Shown piece by piece: positions 12,137-24,297 of a stretch of 64,000 nt of DNA. This DNA is from Silene conica (taxonomy: Eukaryota; Streptophyta; Magnoliopsida; Caryophyllales; Caryophyllaceae): positions 32,679,501 to 32,743,500 of the forward strand of contig CM055315.2 in the NCBI GenBank assembly GCA_029255685.2, read 5' to 3'. The position numbers and the translations under genes were made by a program. Every line of letters starts with the position of its first letter. Position 1 is the stretch's first letter. The notes under the pieces were generated by a model. The model saw only the letters and a program-made list of their open reading frames with translations. It did no database searches and had not been told where the DNA came from.

Positions 12137-12255
12137 AGAGTCACTTGGCTGACCAATCTAGTTAGAGTCGAGTCACTTGGATGACCTATCTCTTGGTTGT
12201 AGAGTCACTTGGCTGACCTATTGTTGTTAGAGTCGAGTCACTTGGATGACCTATC
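12137..12255. repeat. GTCACTTGGMTGAC repeat array in LTR Z
   Basis: Four copies of AGTCACTTGG(C/A)TGACC (12139, 12171, 12203, 12236) alternate as a higher-order pair. Each can fold through GTCA/TGAC. The array lies in the LTR slot that in LTR X holds the GAACC array. Confidence 0.75.
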
Positions 12256-12943
12256 TCTTGTTGATATAATCGGACGTTGAGCATGCTTTAATCGTGATTG
12301 TGATTGTATGATGCTTGGTTATCTTAGTATTGTTCGTCCAAGGCATTGGACGACTCTTGGTCTAGTTTCGTAAATGGTTTGGATTGAAAGACCCCCCGGC
12401 CGGGCAACCGGGAGGGAAACCGGCTCTCCTTCCAAATAGTTTCCGAAGTTGGTTGAGAGCCTTTGCAAGTATAGCATGATGATATGAGATTGAGATATTG
12501 TTATATATGCTTCACATGTTTTATATATGTTGGAGTATGTTGGATGCTTTTCTTGTTACATGTTATTGACAATAGGTGGCTAGGAGCACTCTAGTCACTC
12601 CCCACTGACTGTGGCGCACATGTTGTATGTGTGTAGGTACATGAGGCTGTTCTGCGGGGGTTACGTTGAGGCTAGCGAGCGATGATCCTTCATCATTGAC
12701 TTTTACCTTTCGTTAGCTAGACCTTAGACTTACGTTTCAGTATTTTATGCCTGTAGGGATATGCTATCCCGGGCTGTTTTGTATCGCACTTAATACTTAT
12801 TTATGTTTTATTTTCTTCCGCATGTTTGGTATTGTTAAGACACCTCGCATGTTTTCTTATCATGTCAAAAGTTTTAAATTCCGCGTATTTTGGCATGTTT
12901 TGTATGTTTACTTTTCTGCTGCCGCGAGGGGTTTTACAGTGTA

Positions 12944-15900
12944 TACTTTCTGCTGATGGTGGTTGTTTGTTGTAGTACGGATATAAGATTGTGTCTGCGG
13001 CCGAGTGTGGGTTACTCAACCGAGTTGGTGATACTCGACCTAGTACTGTCGTATGACTGTTGTGCTTTATTTTTACGTCATTTGTTCTTCGATTTGATGA
13101 GTTGAAGATCGTACCCTAAAAAAAACCTTGTGTGGATATAGTATGTGGTGGTAAATATGTAGTTGCGTACCTGACAAGATAAGTAGTTTGAGCAAGTACC
13201 CACCTAATAAGCTATATTATGGTCTTATGGTTAGCGTTTGGCACCTTTGCATGTCATGTCGATTTCAAAGACGTTTCTTTTACGGTTTTAATGTGTGGTT
13301 TTACGTATATATCTTTGTTGTATTGTGGAGAATATAATAGTATGATTGATGTGTTTATGAGCATTGTGTATAATAGTAATGCTCGTTTGTAGTCATGTTG
13401 ATTAAGATTTTTGCAAGGTTTACCTTGGATTGCGAGGAATGTTAATAAAATTTTGTTCGAGCAATCGAATTGTGGCAATTTTGTATTCGGACTTAATTCC
13501 AAACCTCCAATTTCTATGACTTTCAGTATATTTTCTTTTGCTATGTAAAAGTATAATAGCTTAGAACCATGGTTTAAGTGATTGTATATTTGCAATTTCT
13601 CTCGGAGTGACAACATGTTTTGTAGTACTTATAAATGTGTGCTTTCATTCATTAATTGTATGGCTTAACATATCAAGTGTGTAATAGTATGATTGGAAAT
13701 ATGGAGATAGTGACGAGATTTCCGTGAAGTATGAGATATTTATGATCGGAATTAGGGAAATACAGTAATGTTTAACAAGAATAATATAAGCATGAGTAAT
13801 GATTTAACAATGTGTGAAGCATGTTTAATTAGAACGTTGATTTATGGAGTATAATGCTAAAAGTCAGGAAGAGGTATTGTATCACAAGATCATATGTATG
13901 GGTATTTCAAGTATTTTCTTTTCATGACAGGTGATGATGTTGTTAAGATTTGATTTGGGGCAATTATAACATGTGACATATATATATTGACATCAAAGGA
14001 TTATGTGATTATGTGAACTTAGTATGGCATGTCTAGAGATATGGATACCTTCGAAAGATACCATGAATTGGTAGCTTACATGATGACATGAGTAACTGAT
14101 AGTGAATTGTTAGCAATTATGTTATGGCTTATGAGGGAATATATTAATAATACAGTAATTATGATGCATATGACAATTGTGCTAAAATGTATTGAGATGT
14201 TGTAAGTAATGGACTCCTATAAGATACGTTCTTTTGTATATGAGTACATGTCTAATCTGGTGGATAAGTACAATACATGATTCCATGAATAATTTACGTT
14301 CATTTTCAGCCTATGTTGGAAAGAATGTGGTTTATGAATTCCATGAGTAGAACTGCATACCTAGTGACATGTTAAATCGTTTGGTTGTTTAAATTGCTTA
14401 AGCATGATGTTAACCATAACGTGTATAATACCTACGCTTGAAATGGATTATGTCTAGTTAACAAGTTATGTGTGACATATGGGGTCTATCTATAAGTCCT
14501 AATGTATAAATGTTGATATGAATGACTTTATCTTATGGATGATAATGGTTTCCTAACTTATGTTAAGTACAATTTATGCTTATATAAGAAGATATATATA
14601 CAGAAGAATAATGATAAAATAAATTTATATACTATAAAGCTTTACTATGAAGGCATTAGATAATAATCTGCTAATAGTTTGACATGGGAATTGAAAGGAT
14701 TGAATGGCTATGACATGGAACATATGTGATTATTTACATGCATTTGTTACATTTGTGTTAGAAACATGAGGAAGTTAAGGTAGTAGCATGATAAAATAGC
14801 TTAAAATGTGTAACATTGACTTAAGACGAGGTACGCCCATGTTGAGATGTATGGGTTTTATTCTTAAACTGTTTGAACTCTCTTCATTGAGGTAATGGAG
14901 AATATAACTTGTGTTAGAGGTAAGTATGGGATATCGGTCTAATGAAGGAAACCGAAGTATGTGTTATCTATAAACTATTAAATACTATGTTAATGTAAAT
15001 CTACTTGCAATTTGAAAACTCTGTGTCTAATGATGTGTGTCAATTTCTGCATGGTAAGGGAACCGAGGATCTGTGATGATTGTATACACGGGTGAGGGTA
15101 GAAAATGAGCATGAATGATGTAGTGGGATGGTCTTGTTGCCTGGTGTATGTGTTAGTGTTGTGATAGATATGGTAGCCGTGTTAAAGACACATGTGTCAC
15201 TTTACGAGCCCAATATGTATGATTATTATGCGTAAATAATAACACTGACATGTAAATTGATAGACTTAAATGAAATCAAAATGTGCTAAGAGACGGTCAT
15301 ATGCAATTACATGTAAAATTTGCCTGAGGTTGAACTATATGTATACAATATGATAGTTGACGACATGATTTGGTATTGTAGTGTTTTATGTACGTACCAT
15401 GACGTGATTGAACGAATATGATATGATTGGGTTAATAGTTTCTAGACAACTTCGGGATGAAGTTTACGTTTAGGGACGGGAGGTTGTGTTGTTTCCGGTG
15501 TGTCATTTTAGTGGTTGAAATAATATTTATTCACTGCGTTTGAATGTTGATTCGTTATATGGTTTGATCTTATTCCATGTTTACTCCTATGCGTTTGTTA
15601 AGGGGTTATGCTCAGATTTCAAAATGAACTTCTGAATGGTGGTTTCATTGGGGTGGTATGATTAGTTTTAGTTGTTCGAATACTTGATAGTAAGATTCGT
15701 CAAATCAGGAAGGGAGAGACCTAGTTTCTTAAGATATTGTGGCCAAATCACGATGTTAAGGAGGCTACTTTTGAGTCTGAGTCTGCTATGATAGAGTGTT
15801 TTCCCCAGTTTTTTTATCCTGCATGTGAGGTTACGGGGACGTAACCAGTTTCTTTTAGGGGATAGGAGATGATCGCGTGGGGTTTTAAGTCTTTGTTGTC

Positions 15901-16193
15901 AATTTTATATAGGTTTCATATATGTTTTATCATCTTTGTGGTGTTTTGCACATCTTCGGGATGTGGTGAACTTCTGTTGTCTTATATCTTGGTTGGCCTT
16001 GCGGAGTAAGAGTTAAAAGTAGGTGTTGACATATCTTAGTTGTGGTATTATAAGTCGTGTCTTTCCAAGTTGGTTGTGAATTTCGAGGACGAAGTTCGTT
16101 CTAAGGAGGGAAGATTGTAACAACCCTCTACGTCGTGTCTTTTCAAGTTGATTGTGAACTTCGAGGACATAGTTCGTTCTAAGGAGGGAATAT
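12944..16193 (+). mobile_element. Decayed interior of Gypsy A
   Basis: More than 3 kb without a credible gene. It is AT-rich, has no long frame, and is bounded on the right by the polypurine tract of Gypsy A. The only recognisable coding trace is chromodomain-like near 15740-15830. I see no separate insertions in it. Confidence 0.65.
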
Positions 16194-16200
16194 TGTAACA
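16041..16200 (+). repeat. 80-bp duplication of the polypurine tract and LTR start
   Basis: A segment containing GTCGTGTCTTT, TTCGAGGAC, AGTTCGTTCTAAGGAGGGAA and ATTGTAACA occurs twice in tandem, ending at 16120 and 16200. Gypsy A therefore shows two polypurine-tract/LTR-start junctions in a row. Confidence 0.85.
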
Positions 16201-17548
16201 CATCTCTATTTGTTGTATGAGTTAGTCGATGGAATTGGTGGGACTCGGTCGCATTGTTGATATATAAGTTATTGGAGAAAGAATATGGTATAGTTATGTT
16301 GCCCGATTATAGATAGGTTGTCTTAAAACTATTATAACTTGAGATGTACATATAATATTGATGTGATTCCAACTGGAGGTGATATATTATCCTTTTAAAA
16401 ATCTAACGGTAGGTCACACGCCTAAAAAGACCAAGTATTGAGGGAGTTATGACTGTTTTACGAAAACTGGTCAGTTGAGAAATGCGAGGTACTCGACCGA
16501 GTAAGTCTTACTCGGCCGAGTATGTCCTACTCGACCGAGTAAGGCCTACTCGACCGAGTAAAGCCTACTCGACCGAGTTAGCCGGTTCCGTGTTATGGGT
16601 TACGGTAACTATAAAATAGAATTCGGAAGTTAAAATCATTCTTACCCTAATCTGTCCATCGCCTTCTCACTCTTCTCTCAAAACCTCTCACCCTAGATCC
16701 TTAAGTTTACCTACCGTAGTCTAAGTTGCGCCGATCATTCTAACCCCGTGTCGTCGTTGCTAAGTAAGTCTTTAATTCATTTGCTAGCATACTTTAAGAT
16801 AAATACTTTGTGATGATTGTTACTAATACCTTACATGTTATCTTAGGAGGAGTTTTCATAGAGGAATGGTGGTAAAATAGATTGGATCTTTGTCTTGTGT
16901 GATTTGCCTTGAGGTAGGGTTTCCCTACTCAGTTTCTGTGTAATATTGATTGTGACGATACCGTCGTATTATCTGATATCACTACGTTATTGTATGTTTA
17001 TTGAGATTTGGAAGGTAATTTGTGGGACCGTTGCGGGAAACGGATCTCACTCCTACGATCGCTCTTCGTGGGACGATCCACGGAGAGGATGTGCACATTA
17101 ATGGTCTAGGTACTCCTTGCTGCGGTAAGTGGGGGAATTGGTGTGGGGCTAAAGGCCGCTACTTGGTTTGTGTGACAGTGATATTAGTGATTGTTGATTA
17201 TCAGATTGTGGTTTATGCTATTTTATTGTAACCGTCTTATTATTCAGTTTCTGACACATGTGGTTGTTTTACTGTGATGATCCATGTAATGGTGAGCAGA
17301 GTCTCAGGTACAACGGTGTTGATATTGGATAGCTCGGGATTCGGGAAGGATGAAATTCCACTCAGTTTAGTAGCAGCGTCATAGTTCCTTAGCTTCCGCA
17401 GACATTTCTTTTATGGTTGTATCATACTTTATTATACTAAAAGGTTACAATATTGTTTATCTTGATATTATGCCTCAGGAAACGAGATGGTGATACTTTC
17501 ATAACCTGATGGTCCTACCTAAAAGCCTTGGATTATGAGGGTGTTACA
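16194..17548 (+). repeat. Gypsy A right LTR (complete)
   Basis: 1,355 bp, TGTAACACATC...GGGTGTTACA, immediately after a polypurine tract. Its 3' part matches the left LTR remnant. It contains an array of TACTCGACCGAGTA palindromes at 16486-16580 and a splice-like GTAAGT near 16760. Confidence 0.85.
16486..16580. repeat. ACTCGACCGAGT palindrome array in the Gypsy A LTR
   Basis: Five near-perfect palindromes ACTCG(A/G)CCGAGT follow one another at about 19-bp spacing. Related half-copies occur in the Gypsy A interior near 13014-13042. Confidence 0.85.
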
Positions 17549-17780
17549 GTTCTATCCTATAGGTGTGACAGAAAGGGATCTGTTGATCACCGCCGTCAAA
17601 TAATAGTAACGTGAAACTCTAGTTAGTTGGATGTTACAGCTATAGCTTAATCAACTGGCGAGTATAATTAAATATTATATCCCAAATATATTCCATTAAT
17701 AAGATTTATTATATTATATTCACGCACTATTATGGAGGATACTTACTCCAACACATCTTCCATAATGGTCTCCAATCTTA
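17549..17780. other. Spacer, nothing recognised
   Basis: Sequence between the Gypsy A LTR end and CACTA-2. No gene, repeat boundary or RNA signature was found. Confidence 0.5.
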
Positions 17781-20700
17781 TACTACAATTTGGGGCTAAG
17801 AGGACGCCCCTTAGAAGACGGTTGGGGACAGAACCGTCTTATATTAGCCAAATAAATTTAGCGCCATTAGTAATTACATAAATAGGACGGTTAACAAAAG
17901 AGCCGTCCTCTTTAGTAAGTAATAAAGACGGTTAGTCAATTAAACCGTCCTCTTATTAAATAAAGAAGACGGTTGTGGGTTAAACCGTCCTCTTATTAAT
18001 TAAAGAAGACGGTTGTAAATAAAACCGTCCTCTTAGACTTGGAATCTCTTCAGACCTGCCGCCACCTTAGCCTCCTCCTTTTATATCAAAACTTAATAAA
18101 AAAACCGCCTTCCTTATGAACAGTTAATCGTCTTCTTCTTCCGCCTTAATAGTTACCACAAAACCTCAATTTCTCATCCCCAATTCGCTATCTACTCATG
18201 CAAATGATCTGCCGCCATTGCTCACGTGCTACCATTATTCACTCGCTAAGGTCATGTTGACGATTCCCTGGTCACCATCACCGGTCACTGTCACTTTCGA
18301 CGAAGCCCAAGTCACTATCAATATCGTTCAATCGTTTTCTAACACCACCATGACGTCAATTCGTCGCCATTGTACCTGCTCCTTCACACTCTAGGTACCG
18401 TTTTTGAGCAATCTAATTGTTTTATATACTGTTTGATTTTACCTTAATTTAACTTAGAGTTATGTCGTTTAAGACAAATTTAGGGATTTTTCTTTTTTAT
18501 TTGATTGTTTGGATCCCCAATTTTTGATTAGTTTCGATTGATTCTGGATGAGTAATTAAGGTCAGCCCAGATTTGATGTTTCTAATAACTGTGGTGTTTT
18601 TAACTGTATTTGATGTTTTCTGAATAATTGTTGTTGGACTTGGACCGTTTATTGTAACGCATATAGGAGCAGGCTGCAATTATCTGCCATCACCATTCCC
18701 CTCTTGGCGACACCATTCCTCCTTGGTGACGACTTTCTTTTATCAAAAGGGTTGACAAAACGTTCAATGATAGTTGTATCAATTAGAAACCCAGCCCCTT
18801 GAAATATGAGATGGTTTATGAGAGTAAACTGATGTTTATAAAATATAGTGTGTGAAGTACACGAATATACAATAAATGATAAGACGGTATATACAATGAG
18901 GTGCATATTAAAATCGACTCAAGTAAGCAATGAAATTTGTTCGACAATGGACTCATCATCTTATTGGAATCAAATCCGAATTCACAGTATTATTCAAATA
19001 AGAGGTGCATATTTCTGGCTCGATCACTGCATGAATTAAGCATTAAAATCGGAATACACCTCTTATTTGCGTTAGAAAGAATACTGATTAATTAACAAAA
19101 AAGGATCGCCCATCCAACATGCTACTTTTTCTCATTGTACTACATTATTATATAACTTCATTTGCTTCAACCATGGCACCCATTATAAGAGTCTCTACTA
19201 TTCAGGTGCTGCCGGATGAAAGCCTCAATACATATTTAGGAAGAATTCTAATGTAGTAGTCTTTCTTCACCTCCGTCCTTGAGTTAGAAACTAATCAGAG
19301 AAGAAATAATATAGTAAATAATGCAAGAGACTAGTAAGTTGAAGAAGCCAATCATCCATTTGACAAGATATAAGAAGTCTGGTGTCCTACCATAACCCGC
19401 CACAGAACTACCGTATGTATCTGATGAAGACCTTTATACAGGATTTGCATCTCACTCATCTAATGAGAACTATTAAAATGCTTTGGAGCTGAGTTTGCTT
19501 TTGTTACTCTGTCAAATTTAGGAAGATATACGTGACTGGAATTCTTTGCTTCAAACCTGCTGATCATGGTCACCGCTTAATTCATATTGGCGTGCTAATA
19601 TTATGTTGGGCGCTTTTCCCGTTATTTATGTCCTTTACTTTTCATTAACTTCAATTTAATTACAATAACAACATTGCATTGTTCAAGTAGGGAGAGCGAC
19701 AAGTTACTGTGGGACAAGTATTGATTACGACTATGGTGAATATGCTCTCCTTCCTTCATTACGAATCCACGCCCTTCATTGCTCGTCGTTCTCAACATTT
19801 TCCAATCGTAAGCCCTATTTCTCATTTACTCTTGCTGTCTTTAATTTTGCTCAATTTTGTGAATTACCCATTAATTAATTAATATTGGATCGGTATAAAA
19901 TTTACTGTTTTATTTGAGATTTTATATTTGATGATGGCAAAAATAGTTGCGTACATCAAGATTTGCAACAATTTCGTAGTCGCTTAAATGTTAACATTCG
20001 ACGAGTTGGTGCTTTATTTTTTATTAATGACATGCTTTGTGTTAAAGTTTAAATAAGGCTTTGGTTTAATGCTTATCTAATATATATTTCAGTATTTATC
20101 ATTAGTTTATTGGTAATTTTAGATTTATCCGTTTGAAGAAAAAAAAATCAAAAAATAATTTTTTGCATCACTTGGATTTAGGTTGATACGAAATTGTATA
20201 TTAGATACCTGAAAAGTATTGTGTGGTTGTGTTGTTAATTTATGTTCTATGGTAAAATCCTATATGAAAATCTCAGTATAAAATAATGTTGCTTTGTTTT
20301 GTGGAGAGTATTTCTAATTTATGATATCTATGTCAGGTGAGTGTCAAGGTGTAATTGCACTAAACATAGAATATTGAACTTTGTATAGATTATGTGCTAA
20401 ATCTATAGTTTTGGGTACTAGGGTATTTGCTATATACCCTGGTTTTAGAAATCTTTGTTTTACTAAGAGGACATCATGATCATGATTTCTTGTGATATAT
20501 TTTCCGCAGTTTTCGATTTTCAATTTCTTGTAGGGATATGGTCGAGCATATTTCTATGTAACCTCGACGCATACATGTACAGGAGATGACAATGCAATGG
20601 TCCCTTGTGCTGGCCTTCCCTTACAGGTTGATAGCTATGGTGCTGGCTGCCTTATGTATGTGCTTTTGTGTGTGTCTGTGTGTTTTACTGACTACGTGTG

Positions 20701-21454
20701 TTTGACTGACTATATCTGTAGATCTTTTTGTCGGAATCTCCAAAGACATACTCAGTTGAGAAAATTGATGAGGTGCGGGAAATTTGGGCTAAACATGCAT
20801 TGAAGTTTAAGGCGCAAGCATTTGACGACGTCTAAAGTATTTAGGTTGAACGCTTGAATATTATCTACATTAGATAGTTTAAGATAGCTTGTATTTTGGA
20901 TGTTCAAACTTATACGAGTTTGTTTGGTTGGATTTTATGGTATAATCATAAGATTTGCTAGGTTTTCTGAAATGTACTCGGATATAATATTTAAGCTATA
21001 CGACAATTGTCGTATAGGATATATGAATGAAATATTTTCCTTTTCAAATTTTGGTTGTGAAAGAGTAAGAATGCGTGTCAATACTATACTATGCAGGCTG
21101 ATTCGCAAATTCGAGTGAAATTGGTTTTTTTTAAAAAGTTAGAAGACGGTTTCTTATGACAACAGCATCATGAATTGGCGAAAAATTAAGCGTAAAAAAC
21201 AAGATGGTTATAACGTGTACCCGTCCTCTTTGTTAAAAATCAAAGAAGACGGTCGGGCGCGTAACCGTCCTCTTTGAAAAACTGAAAGAAGACGGTTGAT
21301 ATACATAACCGTCCTCTTTGTCAAACTGAAAGAGGACGGTTTGACTTTTTTTGAACCGTCCTCTTAGGTTACGAGGACGGGTGAATTTAGGACGGTTCGT
21401 TTTAGAATTAAGGACGGTTTTGAACCGTCCTTGTAGTCCATTTTTGTAGTAGTG
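17781..21454. mobile_element. CACTA-2: decayed non-autonomous CACTA
   Basis: The right end reads TTTTTGTAGTAGTG (21454); the left end reads TACTACAATTTGGGG (17781), one base off CACTACAA. Flanking triplets are TTA and ATA, so the TSD is imperfect. Both subterminal zones (17815-18040 and 21145-21435) are packed with GACGGTT/AACCGTCC repeats in both orientations, typical of CACTA subterminal repeats. There is no transposase frame. The interior has gene-like pieces (20534-20835) and about 2 kb with no recognisable content. Confidence 0.75.
20534..20835 (+). pseudogene. Unidentified exon-like pieces in CACTA-2
   Basis: After a TTTCTTGTAG acceptor an open stretch (20534 to about 20655), including [18 protein letters not shown], runs to a GTATGTG donor. 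After an intron-like GT-rich gap and a TATCTGTAG acceptor, 20722-20835 reads [20 protein letters not shown] and ends in a stop. The joint does not keep both frames with the best donor. I do not recognise the family; it could be a captured host gene tail or a remnant of a transposon protein. Confidence 0.4.
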
Positions 21455-22310
21455 ATATCTATAAATACAAAAAATATTTAGTGCATCCTGGTGAATTCAC
21501 GTCATACATTCATTTTATTTTAAAAAAATCATCTAAAATGGGACCCATATTAAACTTATATGAATTAATTAACGAATAACCACCTATGTTTATTTTATGA
21601 ACGTAAATGATAACGTTTTTTATTTGTTCGTAAACGGCGATTTATATGTCAACGATTACGTATATAATTTCAAAGTATATATATTAAAATATAATGATGA
21701 TATGTATGTTATTATTAAATAACGATTTATGACTAATAATATATATCATAATATATTATTAAGATAAAAAAATTGTTTACAAAATATTCACGTATTATGA
21801 TTACTACTTTAAAAATGTTAATTATTTACTATAATTTTCTTAAAAATATACCCGTCCAATATTTTGCATGTGTCGAAAACTATTATTATTAAATCAGATA
21901 TCCCATAGTTTGCCTGACTTATTAATTTAAGAACTAGAGTAATCAAATGGACCCAACGATATTAATTGATAAACAATTAACCATATTGATTTTACTAACT
22001 GATATATCCTAATAATTTTAATAAAACATATTAATAATTGATGAGAACTGAATTACTTTACTAATTGGAGTATTATGATTCATTGTTCAAGTTTTTAAAG
22101 CAATTATATTTGATTTTAGGGGAAATGGTACATACAAGAGTCAATTTTATTACGATTTGGAAAAAGGGATTGATATAGAAAATTAATGAAAAAATATATG
22201 TTAAAATAAAATCTGTTTCTGAAAAAATAATTAAGACTTAATTAGGTGACATGTGATTATGTGAATCTTATGAGTTGTAATCGTTGCTAGCTACTACTGT
22301 GATGTAGGTT
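21455..22310. other. AT-rich spacer, nothing recognised
   Basis: Very AT-rich, without an open frame of note. No terminal repeats or RNA genes were found. Confidence 0.5.
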
Positions 22311-22570
22311 TCGTTTGGCACGCCACCTGAGCTAACTTATATGATCAAATTAGCTTATTCTGACCAAAATTTAAACTACCTATTCTTTTTTTCCTGTATT
22401 TTAAAAGTAGATTATTTGGTCAAATAAGCTATTTAAAATGAAATGATACATAAAGTAACATTTCAGATTTCAGGTACCTTAAATAAGTTAATTTCTATTA
22501 ATTACCCTTTCAATATATAATATTAAATAATTGTCATATTCCATTTACCTCATTTTATCAAAAATCAACT
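22311..22570. repeat. Small repeat copy 1 (intact at the Helitron target)
   Basis: Starts near CGTTTGGCACGCCACCTGAG and includes TTTCAATATATAATATTAAATAATTGTCATAT at about 22509-22541 (quoted here only to mark the uninterrupted target). A second, diverged copy at 22837-22884 plus 26571-26765 is split at exactly this point by two Helitrons. The AGCTAA-rich ends suggest a hAT-like MITE, but no TSD was established. Confidence 0.55.
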
Positions 22571-22836
22571 ACATTTTTTATAGTTTGTCTGTTGAGTAGT
22601 TTGCGGGATTGGATGGGGCTGAGTCATCTCTTGTCGGTTTTTTAGCTTCCGGTAGTAAATACGACGACTTTTTTATAGCTTGGTTTTACTTTGGTTTTCA
22701 GACTTGAAACTTCTCTTTATATATAGCATTTTTGTCGCTGATTTGATTTTCATCACCTCGGGCAATCGAGATGGTAGCATCTTCATTTGGTAAGATAGGT
22801 ATTGGTATAGTACTTTGGTAGATGGGGTGTTACACA
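22571..22836 (+). repeat. LTR scrap (3' end of a Gypsy-type LTR)
   Basis: Ends GATGGGGTGTTACA and contains CACCTCGGGCAATCGAGATGG. That recalls, in reverse complement, CATCTCGGAATGACCGAGGTAG of the LTR starting at 63733, so both may belong to one family. Its 5' boundary is not clear. Confidence 0.5.
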
Positions 22837-22884
22837 GGTAACAGAAATAAATTATCTTCCGTTAATTACCCATTTAATATATAA

Positions 22885-24294
22885 CTAGTTCTGTACCCCG
22901 TGAAAATCACGGGATTTGTTAGCGCTTTTTTATGTTTATATTTTTACTATTATGATTCTATGAGTGGTTTTAATAAAAAATTTAATCATAAATTGATCAA
23001 ATGATAGATATGTTCATATGTAGGATTTATATCTTCAACTAAAGGTGATTCATAAATGTAAGTACATGATACAAATACATCCGCCCTGAAAAAAGAATGA
23101 AAATGTAGTAATCAAAATACTTCTAATTTTTCATCACAATCCATATTAAAGTCTGCGAAACTTGATAAGAATTAAAAAAAAATAGTGATCTTAATAAAAA
23201 CATTTTATATAAATATGACCGGCTAATTAGTAGAGTAAACAGAATACGAGAGATCAAAATACAACCAATATTAACAAAGAAATTAGTTAGAAATTTGCGA
23301 ACATGATAATTGTTTTCCATACCCGCATATTATCATAATTTCCACGTTAGTTCTTATAAATAATTTCTAACAAAATATTAATAAAACTCAATATCACAAT
23401 AATAACATCTTGTCCATTAACAACTTTATATATACATGCATATACATAGATACATAATCAATTGATTCAAAAGACGAATTATCATATCAAAATATGCACA
23501 CTAAATTTACTAAATCGTTGTCACTACATCAAATTAGTGTAACAATTGATTCAAAACTCAAACTAAAAGTGTTTTATCTCAAAATAGTAGGAAAAGTCTT
23601 CAACCAACCAATTATATTATTTCTTTCACATTTTACAGTTTTCTTCAACCTTGGATGACTTCTTCTTTTCTCTTTATTTTCCCTGCCTTGCAAATCTTTA
23701 TCATTTATAAACGCTAACTAAATATATTTTGACACTCGGTTAATTGAAAAACAAAAAGTCTAATTCTTGAATGATCAAGTAATAAATTTGATGAATGCCT
23801 CCTTTTAAAGTTGATTAGAGCATTTCATGATTAAAATTTCCAATCTAAAACAATATTATCAAAACATAGTAAAACAATCAATTTAATAACACTAATATAT
23901 TTTTTTTTAATAAAAACAAAATCCACAATTACCTTGTTTTTATGATAATGAGGATGAGGATACAATGCGTGTTTTCAGTTAATTTTTGTTTATGCTTGAA
24001 ATTTATTATTAAGTTTTGAAAACACAGAAAGCAACAAAATTTGTGAAAGAGTGTTTTATTATTTTTTGATTTTTTTCTTGGGAAGATTGAAGGCCGGGTA
24101 ATAACTATTGATTTATTTAGATTTATGTGCACTTATTGCGAATTATTAAGTGAAACTTTATTATTATTCATTTATTGAACACAAAATTTATTATTATTTA
24201 TTAAGTAATTGTATGAATAGGTATGGTAGGTGACAAGAACATATAGGGTGACATGTGGCACTTCAATAGATATTCAGCATGCCTTTTTATGTGA
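22885..24294 (-). mobile_element. Helitron 1 (non-autonomous)
   Basis: On the minus strand it begins TCACATAAAAAGGCATGC (24294) and ends with a hairpin CCCGTGATTTTCACGGG, then GTACAGAACTAG (22885). This is the plant Helitron plan of 5' TC, a 3' hairpin about 10 bases before CTRR, and insertion between A and T without duplication. No Rep/helicase frame is present. The interior is AT-rich and holds nothing recognised. Confidence 0.8.
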
Positions 24295-24297
24295 TTA

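Larger units (their letters stand above)
2067..12938 (+). mobile_element. Fused LTR-LTR unit of a chromovirus, no interior
   Basis: Two LTR-like blocks lie directly joined. The first starts TGTAACATCCCG (2067) and ends GGGGTTTTACA (10206); the second continues from the same TTTTACATCCCG junction and ends GGGGTTTTACA at 12938. GTGTA lies immediately before 2067 (2062-2066) and after 12938 (12939-12943), so one 5-bp TSD encloses both LTRs. There is no primer site, gag or pol between them. The blocks share modules but differ strongly in others. The first holds the CACTA at 3197-8082. It is a non-coding retroelement derivative. Confidence 0.75.
10204..12938 (+). repeat. Second LTR (Z) of the fused unit
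   Basis: About 2.7 kb, beginning within the TTTTACATCCCG junction and ending GGGGTTTTACA before GTGTA. Landmarks: AAAGGTGACGATTATGAGAA (10781), CCGG-rich palindromes (11177-11490), CCCCCCGG...CCGGCTCTC blocks (11643-11680 and 12389-12428), and a GAGTCACTTGG repeat array (12137-12255). The last 550 bases align well with LTR X; the central modules do not. Confidence 0.75.
1207..17548 (+). mobile_element. Gypsy A: old Ty3/Gypsy chromovirus fossil, nested into
   Basis: An LTR remnant at 1207-1744 is followed by a primer site TGGTATCAGAGC (1747-1758, complementary to the initiator Met tRNA 3' end). A polypurine tract AAGGAGGGAATAT precedes a complete LTR at 16194-17548. The remaining interior (1745-2061 and 12944-16193) is heavily decayed and holds no open pol frame. 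A chromodomain-like remnant is visible near 15740-15830, the expected place before the 3' LTR in Tekay-like chromoviruses. The LTR copies differ at many positions, so it is clearly older than the element at 34714. The left end is truncated, so no TSD can be read. The LTR-LTR unit at 2067-12938 is inserted in its leader. Confidence 0.8.
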
